Below are positions 8,207 to 16,343 of a DNA stretch of 64,000 bases, piece by piece. Position 1 is the stretch's first letter. Every line of letters starts with the position of its first letter. Under the pieces are notes generated by a model. It was given only the letters and a program-made list of their open reading frames with translations, did not search any database and was not told where the DNA came from. A program made the position numbers and the translations under genes. This stretch comes from Burkholderiales bacterium UBA4657. Lineage in GTDB: Bacteria; Pseudomonadota; Gammaproteobacteria; Burkholderiales; Burkholderiaceae_E. The stretch spans positions 817 to 64,816 of the forward strand of contig DHLX01000012.1 in NCBI GenBank assembly GCA_002405475.1, given 5' to 3'.

Positions 8207-9046
8207 TTAAATTTCCAGGTTATCAATGAGTCGGGTGGCGCCCAACTTTGCTGCCGCCAGCACCACCAGAGGTTCCCCCGCCGCCATTTGCTCGGCAGTG
8301 ACGGCCTTGAGGTCCGAGCGACGTCGTATAGCGATATAGTCTGGCTTCCAGCCAGCCTGTTGCAACTGGTTGAGCGCGTCTTTTTCAATGGGCAAGACAT
8401 TTTTTTCCCCTTGATGGATCCGCTCTTTGATGCTGTTGAGCAGTCGGTACAGACGCGGGGCTTCTGCGCGTTCGGCGCCGGACAAATAGCCATTACGCGA
8501 GGATAAGGCCAGGCCGTCCTCTGCACGCACCGTTTCGGCAGCAATGATCTCGACCGGCAGGGCAAATTGCCGTGCCATACGACGCACGATCATGAGTTGC
8601 TGATAATCTTTTTTGCCAAAAACAGCAGCGCGCGGCTGGACGCAGGCAAATAATTTGAGAACGACGGTACTGACACCCACAAAAAAGCCGGGTCTGAACT
8701 CGCCTTCGAGAATATCGGCCAGGTCGTGCGGCGGTGCCACCCGGTATTCCTGCGGTTCCGGGTACATGGCCTTTTCATCAGGAGCAAAGCAGACATAAAC
8801 GCCTTCGCGTTCCAGCTTTTCGCAGTCGCTTTGCAAGGTGCGTGGGTACTTGTCGAAATCTTCGTTCGGGCCGAATTGCAGCCGGTTGACAAAAATACTG
8901 GCTACCACCGGGTCGCCGTGCTGACGCGCCAGACGCATTAAGCTGAGATGCCCTTCATGCAGATTACCCATGGTGGGCACAAAGGCGGCGCGTGTCTGGC
9001 CCGAGAGCTGGGCGCGCAGGTCTTCAATGGTGTGGACGATTTTCAT
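8207..9046 (-). CDS. panC: Pantothenate synthetase (pantoate-beta-alanine ligase)
   Basis: Joins pantoate and beta-alanine with ATP. The protein is 279 residues, the family norm. It has the nucleotidyl-transferase signatures PTMGNLHEGHLSL (HIGH-type), FVNRLQFGPNEDFDKYPR, FGKKDYQQL and ALSSRNGYL (KMSKS-type). I chose ATG 9046, giving MKIVHTIEDLRAQL, over an upstream in-frame extension that overlaps panB. Its ATG shares one base with the panB stop (TAATG). Confidence 0.97.
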   Translation of the reverse strand: MKIVHTIEDLRAQLSGQTRAAFVPTMGNLHEGHLSLMRLARQHGDPVVASIFVNRLQFGPNEDFDKYPRTLQSDCEKLEREGVYVCFAPDEKAMYPEPQEYRVAPPHDLADILEGEFRPGFFVGVSTVVLKLFACVQPRAAVFGKKDYQQLMIVRRMARQFALPVEIIAAETVRAEDGLALSSRNGYLSGAERAEAPRLYRLLNSIKERIHQGEKNVLPIEKDALNQLQQAGWKPDYIAIRRRSDLKAVTAEQMAAGEPLVVLAAAKLGATRLIDNLEI

Positions 9047-9879
9047 TAAAAGCTGTGTTCTGGGCCGGGGAAAGTTCGTGATTTTACTGCGGCGCAATAA
9101 GTTTCGATGGCCGTTTGAATGTTACCCCCGGACTCAGCGAGGAAGTTTTTGACGAAGCGGGGCTTCATGCCTGGGAATACATTTAACATGTCGTGTAACA
9201 CCAAGACTTGCCCGGAACACTGGTTGCCAGCACCGATACCGATAGTCGGGATAGTGAGCGCTTGCGTCATTTCGGCTGCTACGGGGGCGGGTACCATTTC
9301 CAGTACCAGCATGCTGGCACCGGCCTGCTGTAAAGCCAGGGCGTCGGTTTTGAGTTTTGTTACTTCTTCGGGTGTTTTACCCTGAACCCGGTAACCGCCT
9401 ATGGTGTTCACCGATTGCGGCGTCAAACCCAGGTGGGCACACACCGGTATGCCGCGTTCTGTCATCTGGTGAATAACCGGCGCGAGCCAGGCTCCGCCTT
9501 CCAGTTTGACCATGTGGGCGCCTGCCTGCATGAGTTTGGCGGCATTGGTATAGGCGGCGTCACTACTGCCCTGATAAGTGCCAAATGGCATGTCGGCAAT
9601 GATCCAGGCAGTTTTATTCCCGCGCGCAACGCAGCCGGTATGGTAGGCCATTTCATCGAGTTGAACCGGCAGGGTTGAAGCATGACCTTGTAATACCATG
9701 CCGAGAGAATCACCGACTAGCAGTACTTCGACACCTGCGCTATCGAGCAAGGCAGAAAAACTGGCATCGTAGCAAGTCAAGACTGTAATCGGTTCGTGGT
9801 TACGATGCAGTTCCATCAGCCGTGGAAGATGGACGGGTTTACGTGCGCTGGGGCGTGGGTCGTCAGGGTGTGCGCTCAT
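9046..9879 (-). CDS. panB: 3-methyl-2-oxobutanoate hydroxymethyltransferase
   Basis: First committed step to pantoate: adds a hydroxymethyl group from methylene-tetrahydrofolate to ketoisovalerate. The protein is 277 residues. Motifs seen are LTCYDASFSALLDSAGVEVLLVGDS, the metal and substrate region VKLEGG, VCAHLGLTPQSV, LVLEMVP and TIGIGAGN, all typical of PanB. It begins 8 bases after the deoxynucleoside kinase stop and overlaps panC by one base. Confidence 0.97.
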   Translation of the reverse strand: MSAHPDDPRPSARKPVHLPRLMELHRNHEPITVLTCYDASFSALLDSAGVEVLLVGDSLGMVLQGHASTLPVQLDEMAYHTGCVARGNKTAWIIADMPFGTYQGSSDAAYTNAAKLMQAGAHMVKLEGGAWLAPVIHQMTERGIPVCAHLGLTPQSVNTIGGYRVQGKTPEEVTKLKTDALALQQAGASMLVLEMVPAPVAAEMTQALTIPTIGIGAGNQCSGQVLVLHDMLNVFPGMKPRFVKNFLAESGGNIQTAIETYCAAVKSRTFPGPEHSF

Positions 9880-9887
9880 GGTTTTCC

Positions 9888-10529
9888 TTATTCGGCCCGA
9901 TTGAAATACTCGCGCTTGCCGCGCATGGTTTCAATGCGTTGCAGCAGCAAAGTGAAATCATCTTCAGAATCAATCGGGTTCAGGTGTTCTGTATTGATGA
10001 CCAGCTGCGGCGCGTCGTCATAATCATGGATCAATTCGGTATAACTATGACATAACGCGCGCAGGTAATCCTCAGAGATAGCCGCTTCACTGGCAATCCC
10101 TCGCCGCGCCACACGCTCTATCAGAATATCAGGGCTTGCCATCAGAAAGATCACCAGATCCGGGGTGGCTGCCTGCGGACTCAGGCTGGAATAAATTTTT
10201 TGGTACAGGCCAAGTTCATCATCGTTCAAGGTTAATTGTGCAAACAGCGGATCTTTTTCAAGTAAAAAATCGCTTACCACTGGTCTGGCAAACAGGTCTG
10301 CTTGTGCCAGATCGCGCAATTGCTCGATCCGTTGAAACAAAAAAAACAATTGGGTTTGCAGGGCGTAGCGCCGGGAGTCGCGATAGAACTTTTCCAGAAA
10401 CGGGTTTTGTTCCGGCGCTTCGAGCAATAAATCTGCCCTCAGTTTTTCAGAAAGTCGTCGTGCCAGCGTGGTTTTTCCGACGCCTATCGGGCCTTCAACA
10501 ACCATGTGGCGTAGTTTGGCCAGTTCCAT
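9888..10529 (-). CDS. Deoxynucleoside kinase family protein
   Basis: A 213-residue P-loop kinase of the deoxyadenosine/deoxyguanosine kinase type, which would phosphorylate a deoxynucleoside with ATP. It shows VVEGPIGVGKTTLARRL (Walker A, residues 10-26), LLEAPEQNPFLEKFY (the E-x-x-x-NPFL region), YALQTQLFFLFQR, and VSDFLLEKDPLFA, the DFxxxKD substrate motif. The gene lies at the head of the pan genes, a common arrangement in betaproteobacteria; any metabolic link to pantothenate is unclear. The exact nucleoside substrate cannot be read from sequence. Confidence 0.88.
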   Translation of the reverse strand: MELAKLRHMVVEGPIGVGKTTLARRLSEKLRADLLLEAPEQNPFLEKFYRDSRRYALQTQLFFLFQRIEQLRDLAQADLFARPVVSDFLLEKDPLFAQLTLNDDELGLYQKIYSSLSPQAATPDLVIFLMASPDILIERVARRGIASEAAISEDYLRALCHSYTELIHDYDDAPQLVINTEHLNPIDSEDDFTLLLQRIETMRGKREYFNRAE

Positions 10530-10532
10530 GAA

Positions 10533-10889
10533 TCAAGTCCGAAAAATGAAGTAAACAGCCCCCAGCAAGCACAGAGCCGCCCACAAATAGTCCCACTTCA
10601 AGGGCTGATGCATATAAAAAACGGCGAACGGAATGAACACCGCTAATGTGATGACCTCTTGGGTAATCTTCAACTGCGCCAGAGAAAATACAGAATAACC
10701 CATACGGTTGGCAGGGACTTGCAGCATGTATTCAAAAAAGGCTATGCCCCAGCTGACCAGTGCTGCAATCCACCAGGGTTTGCTGCTCAATTCTTTCAAA
10801 TGCGCATACCAGGCAAATGTCATGAAAATATTCGACAAAATTAACAGGACGATAAAACCAATAGTGGCTGTTGGAAAAAAAGAGATCAT
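10533..10889 (-). CDS. DUF486/DMT-type small membrane protein
   Basis: A protein of about 118 residues with four predicted membrane segments, matching the DUF486 family of the drug/metabolite transporter superfamily (FMTFAWYAHLKELSSKPWW, WGIAFFEYMLQVPANRMGY, LAQLKITQEVITLAVF, WDYLWAALCLLGAVYFIF). The start at ATG 10889 gives the normal family length; a longer frame reaching 11033 adds a non-hydrophobic, cysteine-containing head and is unlikely. It stops 3 bases before the deoxynucleoside kinase start and may be the first gene of that operon. Substrate unknown. Confidence 0.8.
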   Translation of the reverse strand: MISFFPTATIGFIVLLILSNIFMTFAWYAHLKELSSKPWWIAALVSWGIAFFEYMLQVPANRMGYSVFSLAQLKITQEVITLAVFIPFAVFYMHQPLKWDYLWAALCLLGAVYFIFRT

Positions 10890-10966
10890 TCGGCAATATT
10901 TGTTCACATCTTGAAGGAAATGAATTATTCTCCTAGAAACTCGGACGGATACACCCTTAAAGCATA

Positions 10967-11431
10967 ATGGACAATCGAGACAACCGGGGAAGAGACCATA
11001 TTCTAAGTCTTCTGGCGCAGTACTTTGGTGCAACTGCGCCGTGGGTGCTGACCCAAGCAGAGCGACGCGCCAGTTCTCCGGAAGAGTTGCCCCTGCTTTT
11101 GGCTAATGCTTTACCCAATCAACAAAAGCGTGAGCAATTTTTGAGCCAGTTTAGCGCACTTGAGTCTAGTCTGGCGCTGCCCGAAGCTGGTGTAAATACA
11201 AGCGCAGCATTGAATGATGCGGTGGATACTTTACCCAGGCTGACTCTTTCGATTGCCGAGCGGCGTCTGATGGACTTTATCGGAGAACCCGGTCGTGATT
11301 GCGTAAAAAAAATGCAGCAGAAACCTATCAATGTGATTGATCTTTATACACGCCTGGCCTTACACATCACCAATCCGGAAGACCGGAAAAAATTTTTAGC
11401 CCTATGCCCTGGAAGGACACCCAATGCCTAA
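10967..11431 (+). CDS. Unrecognised 154-residue protein upstream of amt
   Basis: I do not recognise a family. The predicted product is soluble, 154 residues, mostly helical, with no signal peptide or cysteine cluster; features are a SLLAQYFGATAPWVLTQAE head and an LSIAERRLMDFIGEPGRDC middle. It overlaps the amt start by 8 bp, so it is very likely translated and co-expressed with the ammonium channel, in the place where a regulator might be expected. The divergent DUF486 gene begins 77 bases away. Confidence 0.65.
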   Translation: MDNRDNRGRDHILSLLAQYFGATAPWVLTQAERRASSPEELPLLLANALPNQQKREQFLSQFSALESSLALPEAGVNTSAALNDAVDTLPRLTLSIAERRLMDFIGEPGRDCVKKMQQKPINVIDLYTRLALHITNPEDRKKFLALCPGRTPNA

Positions 11432-12776
11432 CTTTAAACCGGTTATTTTGCCTGCCCTGCTCATGCCCGGGCTAGTTAATGCCAGTGCTGATGCCGCTGC
11501 GTCGACACTGACCGTGGACGCTGCCGATATCGCCTGGATGTTGATCGCGACAGTATTGGTTTTCCTGATGTGCATTCCGGGTCTGGCCCTGTTTTATACC
11601 GGACTGGTGCGTCTCAAAAATGCGATTGCCATGCAGATGCAGGTGCTGGTTTGCTTTGCTCTAGTACTTTTAGCATGGGTGGTTGCCGGCTATGCGCTGA
11701 CTTTCTCTGATTTTCTGAATTTTTCTGAAATTGGCAGCAAACTTTTGATGCTGGGCGTGCCAGTCGATACGCTTTTCCCAGTGGGTGAGGGGCGTGCCAT
11801 ACCAACCTATCTGCATGTTCTGTTTCAGGGCGCTTTCGCTGCGATTACCTGCGCCATTGTGCTCGGTGCTATGGCCGAGCGCGCACGTTTTGCTGGCGTC
11901 ATGGTCTTTATTCTGATCTGGTTGTTTTTTTCCTACGTACCGATTGCGCACATGGTTTGGCACCATTCGGCCGGACAGGATGGTTTGCTCGCGGGCTGGA
12001 AGGTACTCGACTATGCGGGAGGGCTGGTGGTGCACGTTAACGCCGGGGTGGCTGGTTTGTGTGCGGCCTACATGATAGACAAGCGTGCCGGTTTTGGTCG
12101 CAGCCCCCTGGCCCCACATTCATTAAGTACCGTTTTGACTGGCACCGCCCTTTTATGGATTGGCTGGACCGGATTCAATGCAGGCTCGGCGCTCGGGGCC
12201 AATTCTTTGGCTGCACTGGCTTTTATGAATACCTTTGTTGCCTCGTCTGCTGGTTGTCTGGTCTGGGTCATGGTGGATAAATTGCGGTATGGAAAGAGCA
12301 CTGCCTTGGGAGCAGCCTCGGGAGCGCTTGCCGGACTGGTGGGTATCACCCCGGCAGCGGGTTACGTGGCGCCATGGGCCGCATTGGTCATGGGTGGACT
12401 GGCAGCATTCTTCAGTTTTTATGCGATTGGTATGGTCAAGCGCCGTTGGGGTATAGACGACGCACTTGACGTTTTTGCTATTCATGGGGTTTCGGGGCTG
12501 GTAGGCTCACTACTGGTAGGTGTTTTTGCTTTTACTGCATTGGGTGGCAATCAAAGCCTGCCACCTGACCTGGGTTTGACTCAGGCCTTGCTGGGTCAGG
12601 TGGGAGTGCAGGCCTTGTCTACCCTTGTTGCTATGGTTGTTTCGGCGCTTGCCACCTTTTTTGCCCTGTTTTGTGCCGATATCCTGACCAATCTGCGTTT
12701 AAGTGACGACGAGGAAGCTGCCGGCCTTGACTCAGTAGATCATGATGAAACCGCCTATAACTTCCTGAATGAATAA
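11424..12776 (+). CDS. amt: Ammonium transporter (Amt family)
   Basis: An ammonium channel of the inner membrane, 450 residues with about 11 membrane segments after a hydrophobic leader ending near ASADAAAS. The twin-histidine pore is visible: GGLVVHVNAGVAG (first His) and DVFAIHGVSGLVGS (second His). MAERARFAG, WIGWTGFNAGSAL and the ADILTNLRLSDDEE tail are typical. Amt genes are usually next to glnK, whose product blocks the pore; no PII gene is present here, and two unknown small genes flank it instead (10967-11431, overlapping by 8 bp, and 12786-13097). Confidence 0.96.
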   Translation: MPNFKPVILPALLMPGLVNASADAAASTLTVDAADIAWMLIATVLVFLMCIPGLALFYTGLVRLKNAIAMQMQVLVCFALVLLAWVVAGYALTFSDFLNFSEIGSKLLMLGVPVDTLFPVGEGRAIPTYLHVLFQGAFAAITCAIVLGAMAERARFAGVMVFILIWLFFSYVPIAHMVWHHSAGQDGLLAGWKVLDYAGGLVVHVNAGVAGLCAAYMIDKRAGFGRSPLAPHSLSTVLTGTALLWIGWTGFNAGSALGANSLAALAFMNTFVASSAGCLVWVMVDKLRYGKSTALGAASGALAGLVGITPAAGYVAPWAALVMGGLAAFFSFYAIGMVKRRWGIDDALDVFAIHGVSGLVGSLLVGVFAFTALGGNQSLPPDLGLTQALLGQVGVQALSTLVAMVVSALATFFALFCADILTNLRLSDDEEAAGLDSVDHDETAYNFLNE

Positions 12777-12785
12777 AGGCCAGTC

Positions 12786-13097
12786 ATGACTGAACAAGCT
12801 GGTTTTCCCTTAAGAAAGATAGCGCGCTTGTGCTTTTTGGTGCACGGCAACCTCGGTATCAAGGTCGATTCAATACTGTTTGCCAGCAATGCCGAATATG
12901 CGCGTCAATGCCTGGCCTTGGTGCAAAGTTCCGGCCAAGCCAGTGAAGAACTTTTGACCTTGACACTCGAGTATGGTCTGTACCTGAATCAACAGGCTCC
13001 GGCGTCGGGACAAACACCAGCCAAACCGGACCAAAACCCGACACAACCCCCTGAGCCGCCCCCAAAAAAAGACTATAAATTCGGCCCTCGCGGCTAA
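12786..13097 (+). CDS. Small unknown protein downstream of amt
   Basis: A 103-residue protein I do not recognise. The first 70 residues look folded (RKIARLCFLVHGNLGIKV, then helices), and the tail is rich in proline and glutamine and ends in charged residues (KKDYKFGPRG), probably disordered. It lies 9 bases after the amt stop with an AAAGG-type ribosome site, so it is likely the third gene of an amt operon. It does not resemble GlnK. Confidence 0.6.
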   Translation: MTEQAGFPLRKIARLCFLVHGNLGIKVDSILFASNAEYARQCLALVQSSGQASEELLTLTLEYGLYLNQQAPASGQTPAKPDQNPTQPPEPPPKKDYKFGPRG

Positions 13098-13112
13098 GGC
13101 CAGCGCCGGGTT

Positions 13113-13634
13113 TTATATCAGGCTTAGTTCGGTGCGCTGGACCGCCTGAGCGCTAACCTGGCCTAGCCATTTGTCGATACTGCCCTCCAGACCTGGCACA
13201 CTCAAACCAGGAGCAATTTCTGCCAATGGCTCGAGCACAAAGCGCCGTTGAGTCAGACGTGGGTGCGGCACGGTCAAGCCGGGTCGCTGGATCGTTACTT
13301 GGCCATAAGTCAGCAAATCCAGGTCAAGAGTACGTGGTGCATTTCGGGCGGGGCGTTCGCGTCCATATTGCTGTTCCAGTTGCAACAAGGCCTGCAATAA
13401 TTGCTCGGCACTCTGGCTGGTGCGAATCATGAGTACGGCATTGAGGAAATCGGGCCCGTTGGCCTCATACGGAGCGCTACGGTATAAGTGCGAGGCCGCA
13501 ACCAGCTCACAACCGGCAAACGCGCCCTGATTGCTGATAATGGTGCGTGTTGCAGTTTGCAGTGTGGTAGACGCTTGCCCCAGATTGGCACCCAAGCCGA
13601 TGGCAGCTTGTAGCGGAGTGTTTGGGGCGGTCAT
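13113..13634 (-). CDS. folK: Hydroxymethyl-dihydropterin pyrophosphokinase
   Basis: Transfers pyrophosphate from ATP to hydroxymethyl-dihydropterin in folate synthesis. The 173-residue protein shows the HPPK signatures: AIGLGANLG at the N-terminus, SHLYRSAPYEANGPDFLNAV, and the ATP/metal site PRTLDLDLLTYG followed by VPHPRLTQRRFVLEPLAEIAP. The start ATG overlaps the pcnB stop by 4 bp, giving the pcnB-folK order common in Proteobacteria. Confidence 0.97.
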   Translation of the reverse strand: MTAPNTPLQAAIGLGANLGQASTTLQTATRTIISNQGAFAGCELVAASHLYRSAPYEANGPDFLNAVLMIRTSQSAEQLLQALLQLEQQYGRERPARNAPRTLDLDLLTYGQVTIQRPGLTVPHPRLTQRRFVLEPLAEIAPGLSVPGLEGSIDKWLGQVSAQAVQRTELSLI

Positions 13635-15103
13635 GCTTCGCCAGAGCTAGCGGGCTTGGGTTTGCGCCGTCTTCGTTTTTTACCCATAGCGCTGGCAGGC
13701 CCGAGGGTTTTGGCCAGTTCAGCCACCATCTGGTCGCGTTCCTGTCCATCCACCTCGGCAAAGGTCGTCCACCAGTCGGCCAGACTTTGTGGCAGTTCAC
13801 CGGCCTGGGCGCGCAGCAGCATGAAGTCATAACCGGCGCGGTAGCGTGGTTGTTCCAGTAGCCGGAAGGGCATGCGTCCCTGACGTTTTTCAAAGCGCGG
13901 TTGCAGCGCCCAGATTTCTTTCATGTCGGCAACAAAGCGCTTTTGTATCGCCAGGTTTTCGGTTTGTGTCAGCAACACTTCATCGGCGGCGCTAAACAGG
14001 GCCGGCATAAGATGCGCGCCCTGGCTGATGCGCTGGTCCCACAAGCGTTTGAATTGCGGCCAGAGTAGAGCTGCAAATAAAAAACCGGGTGAAGTCGGTT
14101 TGTCGGCTTTAACGCGGGCATCGGTATTTTCCAAGGCCAAACTGATGAAACGCTCACCTTCGGGTGAATCGAGTACGGTGTCCAGCAAGGGCAGCAGACC
14201 ATGATGCAGACCTTCGGCGCGCAATTGTTTGATGACACCCATAGCATTGCCACAAAAAAATATTTTGAGTACTTCGTCAAACAGGCGCGCGTTTGGCACA
14301 TTGGCAATCAGGTCGGCGCATTCGGCAATCGGTGCGCGTGTCGCGGCGTCCAGCGTAAAGCCCAGTTTTCCGGCAAAGCGTGCGGCGCGCAGCATGCGCA
14401 CCGGGTCTTCGCGGTAGCGCGTCAATGGGTCACCAATGATGCGCAGGCGTCGTGCCTGGATATCGGCAACGCCATCATGATAGTCCCATACGGTTTGGTT
14501 CGCCGGGTTATAAAACAGGGCGTTAATCGTGAAGTCACGCCGTGCCGCGTCTTCATGTTGAGTGCCAAATACATTGTCACGCACCAGGCGTCCGGTTTCA
14601 TCTACCGCGCGCGTCTGCGCTACGGGCTGGCCGCGCCGTTCCTGGCGTGACAGTTTCGCTGGGCTGCGCTCGTGCTGCTCGGCCTGCTGTTCAGTTTCAT
14701 TCGGCTCGTCAGTAGTGGCTGTGCTGAGCGCCCGGAAGGTCGAGACTTCGACGATCTCACGGCCAAAGCCGACATGAACGATCTGAAAGCGCCGCCCAAT
14801 AATGCGGGCGCGTCGAAATACGGCTTGTACCTGTTCTGGAGTGGCATTGGTGGCGACGTCAAAGTCTTTCGGCGTCTGCCCCAGCAGTAAATCACGGACT
14901 GCGCCGCCGACAATAAAAGCCTCGTAGCCCGCCTCCTGCAAGCCGCGTGTGACTTTGACCGCATAAGCGGGAATGGCACGACCATTGATGCCCAGGGCCG
15001 AGGCGGTATAGGTTTTGGGTGCCGGGTTCGCGCGGGTTTTACCAGCCTTGGCTGAAGCGCTTTTTTTTCTTCCCAGTAATTTTTCAATGAATTTTTTAAT
15101 CAT
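13631..15103 (-). CDS. pcnB: Poly(A) polymerase I
   Basis: Adds poly(A) tails to RNAs and so speeds decay. The protein is 490 residues. A basic N-terminal tail precedes the class II nucleotidyltransferase core with GGAVRDLLLGQTPKDFDVAT near residue 66 (the catalytic DxD region), RRDFTINALFYN, and DPLTRYREDPVRMLRAARFAGKLGF. The C-terminus ends in a basic stretch (GKKRRRRKPK). The basic tails and PcnB-type insert separate it from CCA-adding enzymes, though that split is not absolute. It is coupled by 4-bp overlaps to the genes on both sides. Confidence 0.93.
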   Translation of the reverse strand: MIKKFIEKLLGRKKSASAKAGKTRANPAPKTYTASALGINGRAIPAYAVKVTRGLQEAGYEAFIVGGAVRDLLLGQTPKDFDVATNATPEQVQAVFRRARIIGRRFQIVHVGFGREIVEVSTFRALSTATTDEPNETEQQAEQHERSPAKLSRQERRGQPVAQTRAVDETGRLVRDNVFGTQHEDAARRDFTINALFYNPANQTVWDYHDGVADIQARRLRIIGDPLTRYREDPVRMLRAARFAGKLGFTLDAATRAPIAECADLIANVPNARLFDEVLKIFFCGNAMGVIKQLRAEGLHHGLLPLLDTVLDSPEGERFISLALENTDARVKADKPTSPGFLFAALLWPQFKRLWDQRISQGAHLMPALFSAADEVLLTQTENLAIQKRFVADMKEIWALQPRFEKRQGRMPFRLLEQPRYRAGYDFMLLRAQAGELPQSLADWWTTFAEVDGQERDQMVAELAKTLGPASAMGKKRRRRKPKPASSGEA

Positions 15104-15765
15104 GCAAACAGATCCAATACCGGCCAGCCACGCTCCAGCGCGATCTGGCGCAAGGCGTTACCAGGGTTGACAGCGATAGGGGTACTGACTTTTTCCAGCA
15201 AGGGCAAGTCATTGGCCGAGTCGCTATAAAAAATACTTTGCTCAAAACTGTTCCAGTTGAGTCCTTGCTGTGCCAGCCAGGCCTCGGTACGTATGACCTT
15301 GCCGGCCTTGAATGAAGGCACTCCGGCTACCCGGCCGGTAAACCGACCCTCTATTTCTTCGGGTTCACTGGCAATCAGATGTTCCAAGCCAAAGGCCGTG
15401 GCAATCGGGCGCGTGACGAAGGCATTGGTGGCCGTGACCAGGGCGCATAAATCACCGGCGTGCAAGTGCTGGTTGACCAGAGCGCGTGCCTGTGCGCTGA
15501 TGTGCGGGGTGATGACGTCGCGCATGAAGCCGGTATGCCATTCATCCAGTACGGTGCGCGTGTTGCCCGTCAAAGGCCCCAGCGCAAAATTGAGATATTC
15601 GTGAATGTCGAGCGTGCCCTGGTTGTATTGCTCGAAAAAGGCCTCATTCTTCAGTTGGTATTGCGTACCATCGACCTTGCCCAGGCGTACCAGGTATTGT
15701 CCCCATTCGTAATCTGAGTCGATTGGCAATAAGGTATGGTCAAGATCAAACAAAGCCAGATTCAT
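15100..15765 (-). CDS. HAD family phosphatase, SerB/CicA-like (HAD-IB)
   Basis: A 221-residue HAD hydrolase. Motif I is LFDLDHTLLPIDSDYEW (nucleophile Asp and acid Asp), motif II is LVTATNAFV, motif III includes the Lys of FKAGKV, and motif IV is YSDSANDLPLLEK. It resembles the CicA/SerB-like HAD-IB group found beside hda and pcnB in Burkholderiales. The substrate is unknown: phosphoserine, other phospho-metabolites or a lipid-linked phosphate are possible. Four-bp overlaps on both sides place it inside the hda-pcnB operon. Confidence 0.88.
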   Translation of the reverse strand: MNLALFDLDHTLLPIDSDYEWGQYLVRLGKVDGTQYQLKNEAFFEQYNQGTLDIHEYLNFALGPLTGNTRTVLDEWHTGFMRDVITPHISAQARALVNQHLHAGDLCALVTATNAFVTRPIATAFGLEHLIASEPEEIEGRFTGRVAGVPSFKAGKVIRTEAWLAQQGLNWNSFEQSIFYSDSANDLPLLEKVSTPIAVNPGNALRQIALERGWPVLDLFA

Positions 15766-16343
15766 GGTGCCAGAATTTCTTTCAATAAGGGTAAGGTTAC
15801 CAGTCGTTTATTGACCAGCGAATAATGGTCTAGCGCATTCAGCAAGGCCATCAGCGAGCGCATATCGCGTGACCGATGGGTCAAAACATAGTCCAGCACT
15901 TCCTTATTCAGTGGCATGCTACGCGCCTGAGCCGCAGCTAATAGGGCCTGGCGTTTTTCTTCATCGCTCAAGGGCTGTAATTCGTATACCAGGCCGGCGC
16001 CAAGACGGGTACGCAAGTCTTCGCGTAGCGGTAACAGGCGTGGCGCACGATCACCGGTCACAACCAGTTGTGCGCCATCGAGCTTGGCCTGGTTGTAGGC
16101 ATCAAATAACTGCTCTTGCGCGACTGCACTGAGTTTTTGTGCGTCATCGAAGCATAGCAGTTCCGGTACTGCGTTCAATAGATGAGTTTTTCCGGTACCG
16201 GGTGCACCCCAGAGATAGAGGATGGTAGGAAAGTCGCGATCACGCAAGCGCTGCACCAGCTCGGCATTTTTACCGACGACAAAATTTTCAAGGCTGGGCG
16301 CAGGCACGCCAAAATCAAAGGGTATTTGTTGCGCCAGCATCAT
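15762..16343 (-). CDS. hda: DnaA regulatory inactivator Hda, short form
   Basis: An AAA+ relative of DnaA that, with the sliding clamp, stimulates ATP hydrolysis on DnaA after initiation. The start MLAQQIPFDFG contains a clamp-binding-like segment, followed by ENFVVGKNAELV, the Walker A GAPGTGKTHLL, the Walker B-like LLCFDDAQKL, LREDLRTRLGAGLVYELQPLSDEEK, and the HRSRDMRSLMALLNALD sensor region. At 193 residues it is shorter than E. coli Hda (about 233); the missing stretch seems to lie between Walker A and Walker B. The frame is intact and it is coupled by 4-bp overlaps to both neighbours. Confidence 0.88.
   Translation of the reverse strand: MMLAQQIPFDFGVPAPSLENFVVGKNAELVQRLRDRDFPTILYLWGAPGTGKTHLLNAVPELLCFDDAQKLSAVAQEQLFDAYNQAKLDGAQLVVTGDRAPRLLPLREDLRTRLGAGLVYELQPLSDEEKRQALLAAAQARSMPLNKEVLDYVLTHRSRDMRSLMALLNALDHYSLVNKRLVTLPLLKEILAP

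Noticed and set aside
10890..11033. Cys-rich N-terminal extension of the DUF486 protein
   Set aside because: It would overlap the promoter region and the divergent gene start; the family begins at the membrane segment after ATG 10889.
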